A stretch of DNA of 43,961 nucleotides from Lachnoclostridium sp. An14 (GCF_002160755.1 NZ_NFLE01000035.1:1-43961); one strand, 5' to 3'. Positions 8,533-17,010 are shown, counted from the stretch's first letter. The notes: a model not told the origin generated them from the letters alone. Program-made: numbers and translations.

Positions 8533-9600
8533 ATGAGCGATACACCGGAAAAGGGAAATGGGGCGGCAGTGCACAAACGGCGGCCGCGGTACAGCGGTAC
8601 CCATCCCACGAGGTTTGAACAGAAGTATAAGGAACTGAATCCGGAAAAATACGCGGATACGGTGGCCCATGTGATTCAGAAGGGGAGCACGCCGGCGGGG
8701 ATGCACATTCCCATCTGCGTGAAAGAGATCCTGGAGTTTCTGGACATCCAGCCGGGGCAAAAGGGGCTGGACGCCACCTTGGGCTACGGCGGCCACACCC
8801 TGGAGATGCTGAAACGGCTGGAGGGAAAGGGGCATATCTGTGCCCTGGATGTGGATCCCATTGAGTCGGCCAAGACGAAGGAGCGGCTGGCGCGGCTGGG
8901 CTACGGGCCGGAGCTTTTGACGGTGATCCATACCAACTTTGCAAACATCGACCAGGTGGCGGCGGAACAGGGGCCGTTTCAGTTCGTGCTGGCGGACCTG
9001 GGCGTCTCCTCCATGCAGATTGACAACCCGGAGCGGGGGTTTTCCTATAAAGCGGACGGCCCTCTGGATCTGCGGCTGAATCCGGAAAAAGGGGCTACGG
9101 CCGCGGAACGCCTGCGGGAGGTGGACGAGGAGGAGTTGCGGGGAATGCTGGTGGAAAATTCCGACGAGCCCTACGCGAAGGAGATCGCCAGAGCGGTGAT
9201 GACGGAGTTTCGCCGGGGCGGCCGGATTGACACTACCGGTGAGCTGAAACAGGTGATTGAGCGGGCCCTTTCCTTCCTGCCGGTATCGGAGCAGAAGGAG
9301 GCGGTGAAAAAGTCCTGTCAACGGACGTTCCAGGCTCTGCGGATTGATGTGAACAGCGAATTTGAGGTGCTGTATGAATTCTTAGAAAAGCTGCCGGAGG
9401 CGCTGGTGCCTGGCGGACGGGCGGCCATTCTCACCTTCCATTCCGGGGAGGACCGGATGGTGAAACGCTCCTTTAAGGAATTGTGCCGGGCCGGGGTGTA
9501 CCGTTCCGTTTCCACGGATGTGATCCGGCCGTCGGCGGAGGAATGCGCCAGGAACAGCCGGGCCAGATCCACGAAACTGCGCTGGGCGGTGAAGGCGTAG
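8533..9600 (+). CDS. rsmH: RsmH-type 16S rRNA (cytosine-N4) methyltransferase
   Basis: RsmH (MraW) methylates N4 of C1402 in 16S rRNA using SAM. The 355-residue product has HIPICVKEILEFL, the SAM-binding LDATLGYGGHT motif, ALDVDP, the VLADLGVSSMQID block, ERGFSYKADGPLDLRL, and the C-terminal ILTFHSGEDRMVKRSFK, all hallmarks of the family. It carries an N-terminal extension of about 50 basic residues before the core. The location is unusual: classical rsmH sits behind mraZ in the cell-division cluster, whereas this copy follows recQ and precedes an MBL hydrolase. It could be a second, RsmH2-like paralogue. The ribosome site AGGAGGAGCAGGG supports ATG 8533. Confidence 0.9.
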   Translation: MSDTPEKGNGAAVHKRRPRYSGTHPTRFEQKYKELNPEKYADTVAHVIQKGSTPAGMHIPICVKEILEFLDIQPGQKGLDATLGYGGHTLEMLKRLEGKGHICALDVDPIESAKTKERLARLGYGPELLTVIHTNFANIDQVAAEQGPFQFVLADLGVSSMQIDNPERGFSYKADGPLDLRLNPEKGATAAERLREVDEEELRGMLVENSDEPYAKEIARAVMTEFRRGGRIDTTGELKQVIERALSFLPVSEQKEAVKKSCQRTFQALRIDVNSEFEVLYEFLEKLPEALVPGGRAAILTFHSGEDRMVKRSFKELCRAGVYRSVSTDVIRPSAEECARNSRARSTKLRWAVKA

Positions 9601-9735
9601 GGCGGAAACGGCTGGAAGGAAACGGTTTCAAAGAAACGGGGAATTTGAGAACACAGCGATGGAGAAATAAGAGAAGCGGACGAAACCGGGTCAAGCGGCT
9701 CCGGCGGGACAGTCTGCCGGAAAGGAGAGGGATAT

Positions 9736-10329
9736 ATGGCGGAATTATTGTATCAGGGACATGGGAGTTTTCGGATTCAGACGGAGGCGGGAACGGTCAT
9801 TTTTGTGGATCCTTACGTGGGAGAGGGCTATGATCTGCCGGCGGACCTGGTGCTGGTGAGCCATGAGCACCACGACCACAACCGGGTGGAGCTGGTGACG
9901 CTGAAACCAGGCGGAAAGGTGTACCGGGCAGCGGACTGCCTGAAAAACGGGGAATACCGGGCCTGGACGGAGTTTGGCGTGACCATTCGCAGCGTGGCGG
10001 CTTACAATCAGAACCATCCCAAGGCGGAATGTGTGGGATTTCTGCTGACTGTGGACGGAAAGACCCTTTATATGGCGGGGGATACCTCCCGCACGGAGGA
10101 GATGGAGACGGAGCTGGCGGGCGAGCACATCGACTACGCGTTTCTGCCCATTGACGGGATCTATAATATGGACGCCGCTGAGGCGTCGGAGTGCGCGGCG
10201 GTGATCGGCGCGGTTCACAGCATTCCGGTACATATGAAACCGGGGGCGCTCTTTGACCAGGAAACGGCGGAGCGGTTTCAGGCGGATGGAAGGCTGATTG
10301 TAAAGCCGGGGGAGACGTTAAACTGGTAG
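9736..10329 (+). CDS. MBL-fold metallo-hydrolase (UlaG/YtkL-like)
   Basis: This 197-residue metallo-beta-lactamase-fold hydrolase begins with the LLYQGHGSFRI and VIFVDPY strands typical of UlaG/YtkL-like short MBL proteins. The SHEHHDHN metal motif (around residues 38-45) and AGDTSRTEE with its bridging Asp are intact, and the C-terminal metal-binding His is likely in the IPVHMKPG region. No signal peptide is present, so it should act in the cytoplasm. The substrate is unknown. GAAAGGAGAGGG lies just upstream of ATG 9736. It follows rsmH by 135 nt and precedes the aminotransferase by 73 nt, probably as part of the same transcript. Confidence 0.88.
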   Translation: MAELLYQGHGSFRIQTEAGTVIFVDPYVGEGYDLPADLVLVSHEHHDHNRVELVTLKPGGKVYRAADCLKNGEYRAWTEFGVTIRSVAAYNQNHPKAECVGFLLTVDGKTLYMAGDTSRTEEMETELAGEHIDYAFLPIDGIYNMDAAEASECAAVIGAVHSIPVHMKPGALFDQETAERFQADGRLIVKPGETLNW

Positions 10330-10402
10330 AGGAATGGGCAAAAGCCGGAACGGAGGGAGTCTGTGCCCGGCTGAAATTGGGAATACAGGGAGGTAGATGC
10401 AG

Positions 10403-11575
10403 ATGAAATTTTCCAGGAGGATGGATTGCTTTGGAGAGGGGATCTTCACCACGCTGGCGGAGATCAGGAGCAAAAGGATCGCGGCTGGGGAGCCGGTGAT
10501 TGATTTGAGCATAGGAGCGCCCAACATCCCGCCGGCGGATCATATCCGCAAGGCGCTGTGTGAGGCGGCGGCAGACGAGAAGAACTATGTCTATGCCATC
10601 AGTGACCGGCCGGAGCTTTTGGAGGCGGTGGCCGGCTGGTACGACAGGCGGTATGGCGTAAAGCTGAATCCGGAGACAGAGATCTGCTCCCTTCTCGGCT
10701 CCCAGGAGGGACTGGCCCATATTGCGTTGTCGGTGATCGACGAGGGAGATATGGTTCTGGTGCCTGCGCCCTGCTACCCTATCTTCGGGGACGGCCCCAA
10801 GATTGCCGGGGGACGGATCTGGCATATGGAGCAGAAAAAGGAGAATGATTATCTGATCCAGTTTAGCGAAATCCCGGAGGAGGTGGCCAGGAAGGCCAGG
10901 CTGATGGTGGTTTCCTACCCCAACAACCCGACTACGGCCATGGCGCCGGATTCTTTTTACGAGGAGCTGATCGCCTTCGCGAGGAAGTACGATATTATCG
11001 TGATCCATGACAACGCTTACAGCGAGCTGGTGTTTGACGGTGCCTCCTGTGGCAGTTTCCTGAATTTTCCGGGGGCGAAGGAGGTGGGAGTGGAATTCAA
11101 CTCCCTTTCCAAAACCTATGGGATGGCTGGAGCCAGGATCGGGTTCTGCCTGGGAAATGAACAGGTGGTTTCCCGGCTGAAACTGTTAAAATCCAACATG
11201 GATTACGGGATGTTCCTGCCCATTCAGATGGCGGCGGTGGCGGCCCTCACCGGTGATCAGTCCTGCGTGGAGACCACCAGAAAGGCTTATGAGAGACGGC
11301 GGGATCTGCTGTGCGAGGGCTTTGACCGGATCGGCTGGCATATGGAAAAACCGAAAGCTACCATGTTTGTGTGGGCGCCCATCCCGGAGCACTACGCCAC
11401 CTCCCAGGAGTTTGTAATGGATCTGGTGGAGAAGGCCGGGGTGATCGTCACGCCGGGGAGCGCGTTTGGAGCCTGCGGGGAAGGCTTTGTGCGCCTGGCC
11501 CTGGTTCAGGACGAGGAGGCCATTGAGCGGGCAGTGGCGGCTGTGGATCAGAGCGGGATTTTGAAAAAAAGGTGA
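10403..11575 (+). CDS. PLP-dependent class I/II aminotransferase
   Basis: This is a fold-type I PLP aminotransferase of about 390 residues. Visible motifs include the N-terminal VIDLSIGAPNIPP, the GSQEGLAH cofactor loop, PAPCYPIFG, VVSYPNNPTT, IHDNAYSELVFDG, the Schiff-base lysine in FNSLSKTYGMAGARIGF, and the late FVRLALVQ arginine region. The layout resembles LL-diaminopimelate aminotransferase-like (DapL/AlaT-like) enzymes, but the amino acid used cannot be assigned. Two ATGs compete: 10397 is only 3 nt after GGGAGG, while 10403 is 9 nt away, so 10403 is preferred. A strong terminator follows. Confidence 0.88.
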   Translation: MKFSRRMDCFGEGIFTTLAEIRSKRIAAGEPVIDLSIGAPNIPPADHIRKALCEAAADEKNYVYAISDRPELLEAVAGWYDRRYGVKLNPETEICSLLGSQEGLAHIALSVIDEGDMVLVPAPCYPIFGDGPKIAGGRIWHMEQKKENDYLIQFSEIPEEVARKARLMVVSYPNNPTTAMAPDSFYEELIAFARKYDIIVIHDNAYSELVFDGASCGSFLNFPGAKEVGVEFNSLSKTYGMAGARIGFCLGNEQVVSRLKLLKSNMDYGMFLPIQMAAVAALTGDQSCVETTRKAYERRRDLLCEGFDRIGWHMEKPKATMFVWAPIPEHYATSQEFVMDLVEKAGVIVTPGSAFGACGEGFVRLALVQDEEAIERAVAAVDQSGILKKR

Positions 11576-11615
11576 CAAAAGGGGAAAAGGCCCCTAAAAC
11601 AGATTCACAGATAAG

Positions 11616-11666
11616 CGGCCCAGAACAGGGGGGAGCAGATGCTCTCCTGTTTTGGGCCGTTTTTTT
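11616..11666 (+). terminator. Strong intrinsic terminator after the aminotransferase gene
   Basis: CGGCCCAGAACAGG... (from 11616) pairs with ...CCTGTTTTGGGCCG (to 11659) across a short AGAT loop, followed by seven T (11660-11666). This probably ends the transcript that includes recQ, rsmH, the MBL gene and the aminotransferase. Confidence 0.9.
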
Positions 11667-11796
11667 ATTTAACAGGAAACTGCGTTTCCTGTTAAATAGG
11701 AATGCTCCGCAAGAAGGCGCACTCCGCGGGGAGGAATAGGACTGCTGGCGCAGCCGCGCTCCGGCGCAAGTGTGCGCCAAGCGCACACTTTTTATA
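11667..11796 (+). repeat. Structured intergenic repeat, copy A
   Basis: This is about 130 bp of consecutive hairpins starting directly at the terminator T-run. ATTTAACAGGAAA (11667-11679) pairs perfectly with 11685-11697 around CTGCG. A CTCC-GCGG-GGAG hairpin follows, then GCTG-GCG-CAGC, then AAGTGTGCGC (11768-11777) paired perfectly with 11781-11790 and ending in T-rich sequence. Copy B at 37460-37588 has the same hairpins in the same order. Part of the pattern recurs at 18371-18480 and 40631-40752. Confidence 0.75.
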
Positions 11797-11820
11797 AGAA
11801 GGGAAGAAGGGAAACGGAAC

Positions 11821-11892
11821 GGGCTGGCTAAATCTCTTTATGAGAAGGAGACGATTACCGGCGAGGAGTTTATGGAGATCCTAAAACGCTGA
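11821..11892 (+). pseudogene. Possible 3' remnant of ftsH
   Basis: The frame ending in TGA 11890-11892 reads ...LAKSLYEKETITGEEFMEILKR, which resembles the C-terminal tail of the FtsH membrane protease in Clostridia. Nothing upstream in this frame looks like the protease domain: copy A of the structured repeat and a terminator lie there instead. No start or ribosome site is evident. I read it as the last 20-odd codons left after a deletion or rearrangement. The match is short and from memory of the family, so it is tentative. Confidence 0.5.
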
Positions 11893-11918
11893 TAAGGGCG
11901 GTATCCCTGTCCCGGAAA

Positions 11919-13907
11919 TTAGTCCAGCCGGCTGAATCCCTGGAGAAACCGGGCGCAGAGCTGGTCGTCCAGGGTGTAGATGTCGATGTAATTTCCTGCG
12001 GTTACGGCGTAAAAATGGGGGCCGGTTCCGCAGAGACTCTGATTGGGAGCCGGGGTGATGGTTTTGATCAGGGTGCCGTCTTGGTACAGATGGCGGAAAC
12101 TGCCCTGTTCCGGGGAGTAGACGTTTAATATGGCGGTGGAATCGTCGATCACCATGGGATCCAAATAGAGGTCGTCCCGGTTGGCGAATCCGCTGGTGTC
12201 ATAGTCAAACAGCCAGGTCCCGTCCAGACGGAAATAGTGATTCACGGTTCCAATTTCCAGATAGGGAATCGTATCCCCGCCGCTGATGGGATAAAAATAG
12301 CGTACATCCTGTTTTGACGCCCCGTATTGGGATAGAAGCTCCGGATAGGCCTCTGCGAAAGCCGCCGGATTGTCAGGGTATCCGCGGAAGTAGTCGGGGA
12401 AGGTCCTGGTTCCGGTGGGTTCTCCCATACTCAGGAGACGTCCGTCTGCGCCGGCCCGGCCGTAGGAACAGTTCCAGGACTGGGAGCTGGTGTCGAAAAC
12501 GCCTTTTTCCAGGCGGTATCCGTCCTGATCTTCCGTGATGCTTAAATAGTCCGGTTCCAGCAGCCAGCGGTTTTTCTTCAGGGAGTAGAGCCCCATCCGG
12601 GGGATTTTGTCCTCCGGCACGTTCAAATCCGAGAGGATCAGAGGCCGCGACACGTCCCATTCTGTAAAAGTGCTGAGACTGGCGAAGGATACCTGGGGCA
12701 GATAGGTGACCTGCTCCATCCGGGAGTTGAAAACGGCGAGCCCATTTTCTCCGTAGAGGTAGTTTCCATCCCCCAGAAGGACGGTTCCCTCCGGAAACGT
12801 AAGGACGCCGGAGGGCGCGGCGGTTTCCTGGGCGAGAGCAGGCGGGAAGGATCGCTCCACATCGCGGATGCCCACGTAACCCAGCCCGTTGATCAGGGCC
12901 TGGCCGTCGTCGGAGGTGAGCCAGTCAAAGAGGATGCGGGCGGGAGAGCCTGCGGGAGCGTCTTTGCGGACGGCGGCGTAGAAATCGTTGACATAGGGGT
13001 AGCTGCCGTCCCGGATGGTCTCCGTGGATGGCTCGATCCCGTCCACAGCCATGAAACGCAGCTCTGGTTTCTGATACATATTGCGGGCGTAGTAGTACAC
13101 GGAATAGCCCAGGGCGCCTCCGGTGTTGTCATAGGAGGCGACGGTTTCTAAGAGCCCTTCCATTTCAGAAATATAGTAGCTTGTGGGGGCCTCCGCCATG
13201 GGCGTGCCCCTCATAGCCAGCTTATCCATAAGGCTCTGGCTGCCGGAGCCTTTCGGGCGCTGGAAAGCGGTGATCTCCTGATCCGTGCCCCCGGTCTGGG
13301 CCCAATTCGTCATGGCCCCGGAGTAGATGGCTACGATCTGTTCTCTGGTGAGGGAATGGACGGGATTGGAGCGGTTTGCCATAAAGACCAGGGCGTCCCG
13401 GCCGATAGGCCGCAGCTCCAGCGGGCAGTCCGGTTCCGTTAAAAGCGCCTGCATTTTCTCGTCCGGTTCGTAGGCGATCACCAGATCGGGGGAGTATTCT
13501 TCGCCGTCGTACAGGTTCCAATAGGCGGCGGAAGTCTTATAGTGAGTGATGGCGGCCTCCGCCTCCCGCTGTCCGGCGCCGGTGACCAGACGGTAAAGGG
13601 CGTGGGAAATGGGCAGAGTGGCGGTAGAGCCGTCGATTTTCGGGAAAGAATCCGCCGCGATGGGAGGCGGAGCCAGGGGAGGCAAAGCCTGGGATGCCTT
13701 TTCTCCATCTGTCCCCGCGCTGTCCGTCTCTTTGGAAACAGGCTCAGAGCCCTCCGTCTCCCCGTCCGCGCCAACCGCGCCGGTGTCGTCAGCGGTCTGG
13801 GAAACAGCATCCGGCGTGGTTTCCGTCGGCGTTTTCAGGGGAGAACAGGACGTGAGGAGCTGGCACAGGGCCAGCAGGGAAAGAAACAGGGACAAATATT
13901 TTTTCAT
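11919..13907 (-). CDS. PstS-like substrate-binding lipoprotein with C-terminal beta-rich domain
   Basis: The start at 13907 follows an AGGAGG site and begins a lipoprotein signal (a hydrophobic stretch, then LLTSCS with the lipidated Cys near residue 20). A Thr/Glu-rich linker leads to a PBP-like domain with FPKIDGSTATLPISHALY, LVFMANRSNPVHSLTREQI, FQRPKGSGSQSLM and ALGYSVYYYA, the pattern of PstS-type phosphate-binding proteins, here using DGSTA for the N-terminal anion loop. The last 260 residues form a beta-rich tail with repeated Tyr/Asp/Gly strands, not a PstS feature. The total is 662 residues, about twice PstS. No pstCAB genes are nearby, so it may sense or scavenge a ligand rather than serve a classical ABC importer. 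The frame is open upstream to 14138, but without a ribosome site. Confidence 0.8.
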   Translation of the reverse strand: MKKYLSLFLSLLALCQLLTSCSPLKTPTETTPDAVSQTADDTGAVGADGETEGSEPVSKETDSAGTDGEKASQALPPLAPPPIAADSFPKIDGSTATLPISHALYRLVTGAGQREAEAAITHYKTSAAYWNLYDGEEYSPDLVIAYEPDEKMQALLTEPDCPLELRPIGRDALVFMANRSNPVHSLTREQIVAIYSGAMTNWAQTGGTDQEITAFQRPKGSGSQSLMDKLAMRGTPMAEAPTSYYISEMEGLLETVASYDNTGGALGYSVYYYARNMYQKPELRFMAVDGIEPSTETIRDGSYPYVNDFYAAVRKDAPAGSPARILFDWLTSDDGQALINGLGYVGIRDVERSFPPALAQETAAPSGVLTFPEGTVLLGDGNYLYGENGLAVFNSRMEQVTYLPQVSFASLSTFTEWDVSRPLILSDLNVPEDKIPRMGLYSLKKNRWLLEPDYLSITEDQDGYRLEKGVFDTSSQSWNCSYGRAGADGRLLSMGEPTGTRTFPDYFRGYPDNPAAFAEAYPELLSQYGASKQDVRYFYPISGGDTIPYLEIGTVNHYFRLDGTWLFDYDTSGFANRDDLYLDPMVIDDSTAILNVYSPEQGSFRHLYQDGTLIKTITPAPNQSLCGTGPHFYAVTAGNYIDIYTLDDQLCARFLQGFSRLD

Positions 13908-13971
13908 AGGCTGGACGCCTCCTTTCCGTGAGCTGGACGGGAAAACAGACTGCGGCAATTTGATATCATTC

Positions 13972-14000
13972 ATTATAACATACCGGTTCGGTCCTGTGAA
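13972..14000 (-). promoter_or_regulatory. Promoter of the PstS-like lipoprotein gene
   Basis: On the minus strand TTCACA (complement of 13995-14000) and TATAAT (complement of 13972-13977) are 17 nt apart. They overlap the repeated ATACCGGT and the TCCTGT...ACAGGA inverted repeat (about 13992-14014), which could be an operator. Confidence 0.65.
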
Positions 14001-14037
14001 ATACCGGTACAGGAATATTGGACTTTTCATCCCCGCC

Positions 14038-14066
14038 TTGCGGGAACGGGAAGGATGGGATATACT
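14038..14066 (+). promoter_or_regulatory. Promoter of the amidohydrolase gene
   Basis: TTGCGG (14038-14043) and TATACT (14061-14066) have a 17-nt spacer. The start codon is 31 nt downstream of the -10. A small CCCGC-CTT-GCGGG hairpin overlaps the -35 side. Confidence 0.5.
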
Positions 14067-14097
14067 GAGCAAAACGGCAGAAGAAAGGAGAAGGACG

Positions 14098-15690
14098 ATG
14101 GGCAGAAAATTATATGTAGGAGGAACCATTCTTACCATGGCGGAGGACGGTTTCGCGGAGGCGCTGCTTACGGAGGAAGGAAGGATCCTGGCAGTGGGTG
14201 CGGAAACCCAGGTGCGCGGCCTGGCGGGAGACGGGGAAACGGAGGTGGTGCAGCTGGAGGGAAAGACGGTGATGCCGGCTTTTATCGACGCTCACAGCCA
14301 TTTTTCCGCCTGTGCCAGCGCGTTTCTCCAGGGCACGGTGGAAGGGGCGGAAAGCTTTGACGGGCTGGTGGAAAACATCCGCGGCTACATCCGGGAGAAA
14401 CAGATTCCTGCGGGAAAATGGGTGGCTATCCGGGATTTTGATCCTGGCCGCTTAAAGGAAGGGCGGGTGCCGGACCGCCGGGTGCTGGATTTGGCCTCCA
14501 AGGACCATCCCATTGTATTGCAGCACAAATCCGGTCATGTGGGCGTGCTCAATTCCATGGGGCTGCAGGCGGCGGGAATCGGCAGGGACACTCCGGACCC
14601 CGCAGGCGGAAGGATCTGGAGGGAGGCGGGAGAGCCTACGGGGTATCTGGAGGAAAATGCCTTTCTCTCCGTCCTGGGGCTTTTGCCGTCCCCCACGGAG
14701 GAGGAGCTGATGGAGGCCTACGAGGAGACCCAGCGGATGTACGCCTCCTACGGAATCGCTACAGTGCAGGAAGGGCTGATGACCCGGCAGATGCTCCCGC
14801 TGTATCAGAAACTCTGCGGGGAAAAGAGGCTGTGGCTGGAGGTGGTAGGCTATCCGTCTGCCGCGGACATGGAATCCTTTTACCAGGCGTTTCCGCCGCG
14901 GGACGGGCAGTATGAAAACGGGTTCCGCTTAGGCGGCTGCAAGATGTTTCTGGACGGTTCACCTCAAAGCCGGACGGCCTGGATGCGGACGCCGTATGTG
15001 GGCGGGGAGGACTGCGGTTATCCCGTTCTCACGGATGGGCAGGTCTATGAAACCGTTGCCGCGGCGGCCGGGGCCGGGCGTCAGATTCTGGCCCACTGCA
15101 ACGGCGATCGGGCGGCTGAGCAGTATTTGCAGGCGTTGAAGCGGGCAGAGGAGGAAGGCCTTCGGCCGGAGCGGGTCCGCCCGGTGATGATTCACGCCCA
15201 GCTGTTGGGACTGGATCAGCTCCCGGAGTTAAAGCGTCTAGGGGTGATTCCCTCCTTCTTTGTGGCTCACGTGTATCACTGGGGAGATACTCACATCAAA
15301 AACTTCGGCCTGGAGCGGGCGGCGTCGATCAGCCCGGCGGCATCGGCGGGGAAACTGGGACTTCCCTACACGTTTCACCAGGACGCTCCCGTCATCCGGC
15401 CGGATATGCTGGAAACGGTCTGGTGCGCGGTAAACCGGCGTACCAGGGACGGCGTTTTGCTGGGAGGTTCGGAGCAGGTGACCGTTCTGGAGGCGCTGCG
15501 GGCTGTGACCATCCGGGCGGCGTATCAGTATTTTGAGGAAAAGGAAAAAGGCTCCTTGGAGCCGGGAAAGCAGGCGGATCTGGTGATTCTGGACAAAAAT
15601 CCGCTGGAGACGGCTCCTTCCTGCCTGCGAAAGATCCAGGTGTTAGAGACGGTGAAAGCCGGAGAAACGGTGTACCGCAGGGAAAAATAA
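14098..15690 (+). CDS. Amidohydrolase, YtcJ-like (amidohydrolase family 3)
   Basis: This 530-residue metal-dependent amidohydrolase has the family-3/YtcJ architecture. A small beta-sandwich start (KLYVGGTILTMAEDG) leads to VMPAFIDAHSHF, which carries the HxH metal ligands. Next come IVLQHKSGHVGVLNS, GGCKMFLDGSPQSRTAWM, ILAHCNGDRA, MIHAQLL and FHQDAPVIRPDML, followed by the closing sandwich GSLEPGKQADLVILDKNP. No signal peptide is seen. Relatives hydrolyse exocyclic amide or formamide bonds, but the substrate here is not assignable. ATG 14098 follows AAAGGAGAAGG. The frame runs open upstream over the lipoprotein gene, but that part is antisense shadow. Confidence 0.88.
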   Translation: MGRKLYVGGTILTMAEDGFAEALLTEEGRILAVGAETQVRGLAGDGETEVVQLEGKTVMPAFIDAHSHFSACASAFLQGTVEGAESFDGLVENIRGYIREKQIPAGKWVAIRDFDPGRLKEGRVPDRRVLDLASKDHPIVLQHKSGHVGVLNSMGLQAAGIGRDTPDPAGGRIWREAGEPTGYLEENAFLSVLGLLPSPTEEELMEAYEETQRMYASYGIATVQEGLMTRQMLPLYQKLCGEKRLWLEVVGYPSAADMESFYQAFPPRDGQYENGFRLGGCKMFLDGSPQSRTAWMRTPYVGGEDCGYPVLTDGQVYETVAAAAGAGRQILAHCNGDRAAEQYLQALKRAEEEGLRPERVRPVMIHAQLLGLDQLPELKRLGVIPSFFVAHVYHWGDTHIKNFGLERAASISPAASAGKLGLPYTFHQDAPVIRPDMLETVWCAVNRRTRDGVLLGGSEQVTVLEALRAVTIRAAYQYFEEKEKGSLEPGKQADLVILDKNPLETAPSCLRKIQVLETVKAGETVYRREK

Positions 15691-15696
15691 GCGAAA

Positions 15697-15753
15697 CCGG
15701 AAAACGGCCGGCTCATTTTAGCTCTTTCGTGCGGTTTCGTGCGGCCGTTCCGG
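15697..15753 (+). terminator. Hairpin after the amidohydrolase gene
   Basis: CCGGAAAACGGCCG (15697-15710) pairs with CGGCCGTTCCGG (15742-15753) with a 2-nt bulge. The loop holds a tandem TTTCGTGCGG (15726-15745). No clean T-run follows, so termination is uncertain. Confidence 0.4.
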
Positions 15754-15903
15754 AAAGGGCTACCCACCTGCCGCGCTTTGTGGTAAAATGAAAGAATCCC
15801 CGCGGCTGGAAAAGGGGCTTGTCAAAACGGGACCGGGAGCTGGCCGCGGATACCATACGGAGAAACAGGATGTACGGTAAAAGAGAGCATGAGGAGAAAC
15901 GAG

Positions 15904-16920
15904 ATGGACGAGAGAGTGGAAATAACTGAGGGACAGGAGCCGGACAGAAGGGGATTTGACGCCATTTCCCAGGCTTTGGAGAAACAGTACGCCGGAGTGG
16001 AGGCAACGTATTATGAGGTGACCGCTGCCAAGACCCTGAAGAAACGGGAGACGTTAGACGGGATCGAGGTGCGGGCCATAGCGGGAGAGCAGCCCTTTTG
16101 GCTGTACGTCACCTACGGATTTTCCGAGCTGTATGAAAAGGAGTGCGGCGACCCGGACAACAGCGGCTATGGCTTTGAGCTCACGTTCCGCCTGAAAAAA
16201 GGGGAGGAGGCGGAGCCGCCGGTGTGGCCCATGAATTTGCTGCAGGAGCTGGCGACCTACGTGTTTTCCACCGGCAGCGGGTTTGCGCCGGGCCATTACA
16301 TGGACTGCGGCGGCCCCATTTCCCCGGAGGGGACAACGCTCACTGCCCTGGCATTCCAGGCAGATCCGGAGCTTGCGGCCCTTCAGACGCCAAACGGGAA
16401 GGTGGCGTTTTTACAGGCTGTGGGCCTGACCGCCGGTGAGATGGAGGGGCTGATGTGCTGGAGCGGGGAATGTTTCCTGCGGGAGCTGGAGGGCTTTGTT
16501 CCCGGAGGGATTACGGATCCGGCTAGGTCTTCCGTGATGGAGCGGGAGGATTTCCGGGCAGTATGGGAGAGCGGGGTAAAACGGGACGGCTCCGCCACCA
16601 GTTTTCTGTACGTAAACGGCGTGTCGGGAGAAATCCGTCAAGGCCAGGGCGTGCTGCGGGTGGAGAAGGGACGAAAGGAACTTCTGCGCACCATGCTGGC
16701 AGCCAGAGTGGGAAAAGGGCGGCAGCTCTACCTGGAAGGCCGGGACGGCGGCGTGCGTTTTCAGCCGGGAGCGGAGGACCGGATGGTATTAAAAAACAGC
16801 ATTTTCCACATGACCCTCACAGAGAGAGGCTTAGACAGCCTGTGCCGGCTTTTAGGCTCTCCGGCGGGACGGTATCAGATAGAAGGGACGGATGTGGGAG
16901 TGGATGTGCTTCCGGAGTAA
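15904..16920 (+). CDS. SUFU-domain (suppressor of fused-like) protein
   Basis: This 338-residue soluble protein resembles bacterial proteins with the Suppressor-of-fused domain. Blocks that match are WLYVTYGFSELYEKE, NSGYGFELTFRLKKGEE, WPMNLLQELATYVF and APGHYMDCGGPI, within roughly residues 60-140; the middle KVAFLQAVGLTAGEMEGL also fits. The C-terminal 110 residues do not suggest a known domain to me. In animals SUFU regulates Hedgehog signalling; bacterial members have no settled role and sometimes accompany toxin or immunity loci, for which I see no partner here. ATG 15904 follows GAGGAG at a 7-nt distance and is preferred over ATG 15889. Confidence 0.8.
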   Translation: MDERVEITEGQEPDRRGFDAISQALEKQYAGVEATYYEVTAAKTLKKRETLDGIEVRAIAGEQPFWLYVTYGFSELYEKECGDPDNSGYGFELTFRLKKGEEAEPPVWPMNLLQELATYVFSTGSGFAPGHYMDCGGPISPEGTTLTALAFQADPELAALQTPNGKVAFLQAVGLTAGEMEGLMCWSGECFLRELEGFVPGGITDPARSSVMEREDFRAVWESGVKRDGSATSFLYVNGVSGEIRQGQGVLRVEKGRKELLRTMLAARVGKGRQLYLEGRDGGVRFQPGAEDRMVLKNSIFHMTLTERGLDSLCRLLGSPAGRYQIEGTDVGVDVLPE

Positions 16921-17010
16921 CCGGGTGGCAGCTGCGGAGAGGGTTCCGGGCTGCCGTTTTCCATTTGAGGGAAAGAAACGCGGGGCCTGCGGCTCCAGGG
17001 AGGTATGAGA

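Noticed and set aside
7418-8944. A 508-codon open frame antisense to recQ and rsmH
   Set aside because: It mirrors the high-GC third positions of real genes, is rich in His/Pro/Arg, has no ribosome site and crosses two well-supported genes.
9797-11008. A 403-codon open frame antisense to the MBL and aminotransferase genes
   Set aside because: It overlaps two motif-supported genes, and has low-complexity Pro/Arg text and no ribosome site.
11919-13907. Phosphate ABC importer component PstS
   Set aside because: Twice the length of PstS, and no pstC, pstA or pstB genes nearby; kept as PstS-like only.
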